Part shown: one piece after another, positions 6,270-8,079 of the stretch
Layout of the letters: the number at the start of each line of letters is the position of its first letter
Position numbering within the stretch: the stretch's first letter is position 1
From: Elusimicrobiota bacterium
GTDB lineage: Bacteria; Elusimicrobiota; Elusimicrobia; UBA1565; UBA9628
DNA: 8,079 nt
Reading direction: 5' to 3'
NCBI GenBank assembly: GCA_016194625.1
Contig: JACQBB010000028.1
Location: 1-8,079 of the forward strand
Position numbers and translations under genes: made by a program
The notes under the pieces: model-generated
Database searches by the model: none
Told to the model about the DNA's origin: nothing
The model's input: the letters and a program-made list of their open reading frames with translations, nothing else

Positions 6270-7891
6270 GCCGCCGCCAGTTCCTCGGCGCGGCGTTGAC
6301 CCTGGGCGCCGCGTCGGCGTTCTCCGGCTGTCGCCGGGCCGGCGAGGCGTTGGGCCTGTTCGACCGGACCATCCCCGGCGAGCTGCTCGGCCCGTCGCGC
6401 CTGCTCGGTCATCGCCTCCGCGAGGGCGGATTCCCCGCGCCGTCGTCCGAGGAAAGGGTCCCGGTGGCGATCGTCGGCGGCGGCATGGCCGGTCTCTCGG
6501 CCGGCTGGAAGCTCGTCCGTTCCGGCTTCAAGGACTTCGTCCTTCTCGAATTGGAGCACCGTCCCGCCGGCAACGCCGCTTGGGGCGAGAACGAGGTCTC
6601 CGCCTATCCGTGGGGCGCCCACTACCTCCCGGTCCCCGCGCCCGAGGCGCGCGCGGTGCGCGCACTGCTGACCGAGATGAAGGTGATGCTCGGGACCAAG
6701 AAGGACGGCTCCGGGGTCTACGACGAGCTGCAGCTGTGCGCCGCGCCCGAGGAGCGCAACTTCGTCGCCGGCGAGTGGCAGTCGGGCCTGTTCCCCCGCA
6801 TCGGCGCGACGCCCGCGGACCTGGCCGAGCGCGACCGCTTCTTCAAGCGCATCGACGCCTTCCGCCGCCGCCGCGGCGCCGACGGGCGCCGGGCGTTCTG
6901 CATCCCGGTCGAGCTCAGCTCGCGCGACGCCGACCTGCTCGCTCTCGACTCTCTGTCGATGGAGGCGTGGCTGGCGCGCGAGGGCTTCTCCTCGCCGCGC
7001 CTGCGCTGGTTCGTGGAGTACGCCTGCCGCGACGACTTCGGCGCGACGCTCGCGCAGACCTCGGCCTGGGCGGGCATCCACTACTTCGCCGCGCGCCCCG
7101 AGGGCGCCGCCGACGAGTTGCTCGTCTGGCCCGAGGGCAACGGCCGCCTGGCCGCGCACCTGACCGCGGCGCTCGGCCCGCGCGTGCGCTCCGGCGCGCT
7201 CGCCTACGACGTCGCCCCCGACGGCGACGGCGTGCGCGTGGACTTCCTCGACGCCGCGACCGGCGCGACCCGGCGGATCCGCGCCCGACGCGCGATCGTC
7301 GCGATGCCGCGCTTCGTCGCGCGCCGCGTCGTCGCTCCCCTGCGCGCGGACAAGTCCTCGTTCGGGTTCGCGTACGCGCCGTGGCTGACCGCGAACCTGA
7401 CCGTGGAGGACCCGCCCGAGGGCCGCGGCTCCGCCCCCGCCTGGGACAACGTGATCATGGACGGCGCGGGCCTGGGCTACGTGGACGCGCGCCATCAGCT
7501 GATGACGCTCGACCAGCGCCGCACCGTGTGGACCTACTACCGCCCCCTCACCGGCGACCCCGACGCCCAGCGCCGCGCCGCCCTCCCCAAGACCATCGGC
7601 GACTGGCGCGAGGAGGTCCTGGCCGACCTGGAGCGCGGCCACCCGGGGCTGCGCCCGCACGTGTCGCGCCTCGACGCCTGGGTGTGGGGCCACGGCATGA
7701 TCATGCCGAAGGTCGGCTTCCTGTGGGGCTCGTCGGAGCGCCGCGACGCCGCCAAGCCGCGCGGACCGATCCATTTCGCCCACTCGGACCTGTCGGGCGT
7801 CTCGCTGTTCGAGGAAGCCAACTACCGCGGCGTCCACGCAGCCGAGGCCGTGATGGCCTCTCTCGGCCATCCGTTCGCGACGAGCCTTTAA
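6242..7891 (+). CDS. Tat-exported FAD-dependent amine-oxidase-like protein, possible lipoprotein
   Basis: A 549-residue protein starting at the ATG at 6242, which overlaps the aminopropyltransferase by 28 bases. This start keeps a full twin-arginine signal: SRRQFLG (R11, R12), a hydrophobic stretch, then FSGC with C30 as a possible lipobox cysteine. A Rossmann FAD motif follows (VAIVGGGMAGLSAGW, GGGMAG at 79-84), then an acidic strand end (LLELE) for the ribose and an NAAWGENE segment. The C-terminus carries GHGM (483-486) and HFAHSDLSGVSLFEEA (511-526), the second FAD contact of flavin amine oxidase/protoporphyrinogen-oxidase-like proteins. Length suits this superfamily with an added signal. 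It probably folds with FAD in the cytosol and is exported, acting at the periplasmic face. Beside a polyamine-forming enzyme, an amine substrate is attractive but unproven; a carotenoid or other lipid is also possible. Confidence 0.9.
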   Translation: MVPDQSRRLSRRQFLGAALTLGAASAFSGCRRAGEALGLFDRTIPGELLGPSRLLGHRLREGGFPAPSSEERVPVAIVGGGMAGLSAGWKLVRSGFKDFVLLELEHRPAGNAAWGENEVSAYPWGAHYLPVPAPEARAVRALLTEMKVMLGTKKDGSGVYDELQLCAAPEERNFVAGEWQSGLFPRIGATPADLAERDRFFKRIDAFRRRRGADGRRAFCIPVELSSRDADLLALDSLSMEAWLAREGFSSPRLRWFVEYACRDDFGATLAQTSAWAGIHYFAARPEGAADELLVWPEGNGRLAAHLTAALGPRVRSGALAYDVAPDGDGVRVDFLDAATGATRRIRARRAIVAMPRFVARRVVAPLRADKSSFGFAYAPWLTANLTVEDPPEGRGSAPAWDNVIMDGAGLGYVDARHQLMTLDQRRTVWTYYRPLTGDPDAQRRAALPKTIGDWREEVLADLERGHPGLRPHVSRLDAWVWGHGMIMPKVGFLWGSSERRDAAKPRGPIHFAHSDLSGVSLFEEANYRGVHAAEAVMASLGHPFATSL

Positions 7892-8079
7892 GGCAGGAAC
7901 TTCAGCGACTTCTCGTCGAACAGCGGCTCGTCCTGGCCGATGAACACCATCGCGAAGCGCTTCGGGTTCTCGGCGGCGTGGTACTCGAAGTAGGACTGCG
8001 AGTCGAAGTCCATGCCGTATTCGCCGCAGGGCAGGTCGGGGATGTCGCCGCCGGCGGCCTCGACGAGCTTCTCCTCGTC
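7888..8079 (-). CDS. 3' end of an unidentified protein, converging gene
   Basis: Reading the - strand from the right edge gives 63 uninterrupted residues ending in TAA (complement of 7888-7890). The start is outside the window. Third codon positions are nearly all G/C, as in the other genes, which supports real coding. The visible C-terminal part is acidic and aromatic: DIPDLPCGEYGMDFDSQSYF, then FAMVFIGQDEPLFDEKSL, ending KFLP. I do not recognise a family, and there is no membrane segment in this part. Its stop overlaps the stop of the oxidoreductase within a TTAA, so the two transcripts run into one another. Confidence 0.7.
   Translation of the reverse strand, partial: DEEKLVEAAGGDIPDLPCGEYGMDFDSQSYFEYHAAENPKRFAMVFIGQDEPLFDEKSLKFLP

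Noticed and set aside
6257..7870. Long open frame (537 residues) on the - strand opposite the flavoenzyme
   Set aside because: No recognisable domain; the + strand frame has both FAD motifs and a Tat signal.

Overview
This 8,079-base window is GC-rich (roughly 70% by eye), with codon third positions almost entirely G or C. It is packed with genes: nine consecutive coding regions run on the + strand, and the 3' end of a tenth lies on the - strand at the right edge. Apart from the window edges there is practically no intergenic DNA; the largest gap between + strand genes is 7 bases. I see no tRNA, rRNA, CRISPR array, insertion sequence or internal promoter or terminator. The organism is a bacterium, probably diderm because of the Tat-type lipoprotein signal. 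High-GC lineages such as Myxococcota, other former deltaproteobacteria or Elusimicrobiota are plausible, but the sequence alone does not settle the phylum.

Layout: (1) bases 2-847, the C-terminal part of a protein whose first residues look like the end of a class III nucleotidyl cyclase domain, followed by a Pro/Ala-rich linker and an RDD membrane domain carrying an inserted 16-residue repeat. (2) 844-1947, an unrecognised polytopic membrane protein with regularly placed histidines. (3-5) 1944-2579, 2576-2959 and 2956-4359, three zinc-ribbon proteins of the DUF4178 type; the third also has a TFIIB-like zinc ribbon, two membrane helices and a predicted periplasmic beta domain. (6) 4356-4538, a 60-residue aromatic-rich membrane peptide starting with TTG. 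(7) 4538-4759, a two-helix DUF350 protein. (8) 4767-6269, a membrane-embedded polyamine aminopropyltransferase (spermidine synthase family). (9) 6242-7891, a FAD-dependent amine-oxidase-like protein with a Tat signal and possible lipobox. (10) 7888-8079, an unidentified - strand gene that converges on gene 9.

Five successive junctions (genes 1/2 to 5/6) are 4-base NTGA start/stop overlaps, 6/7 is a 1-base TGATG overlap, and 8/9 overlap by 28 bases. This implies one translationally coupled transcript. DUF4178, the small membrane protein, DUF350 and a membrane aminopropyltransferase form what I recall as a recurrent but poorly characterised neighbourhood. The working inference is an envelope-associated system: zinc-ribbon/DUF4178 proteins act at the inner face of the membrane, an aminopropyltransferase modifies an amine at the membrane, and a secreted flavoenzyme may oxidise an amine or other product on the outer side. 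The substrate and purpose cannot be read from the sequence.
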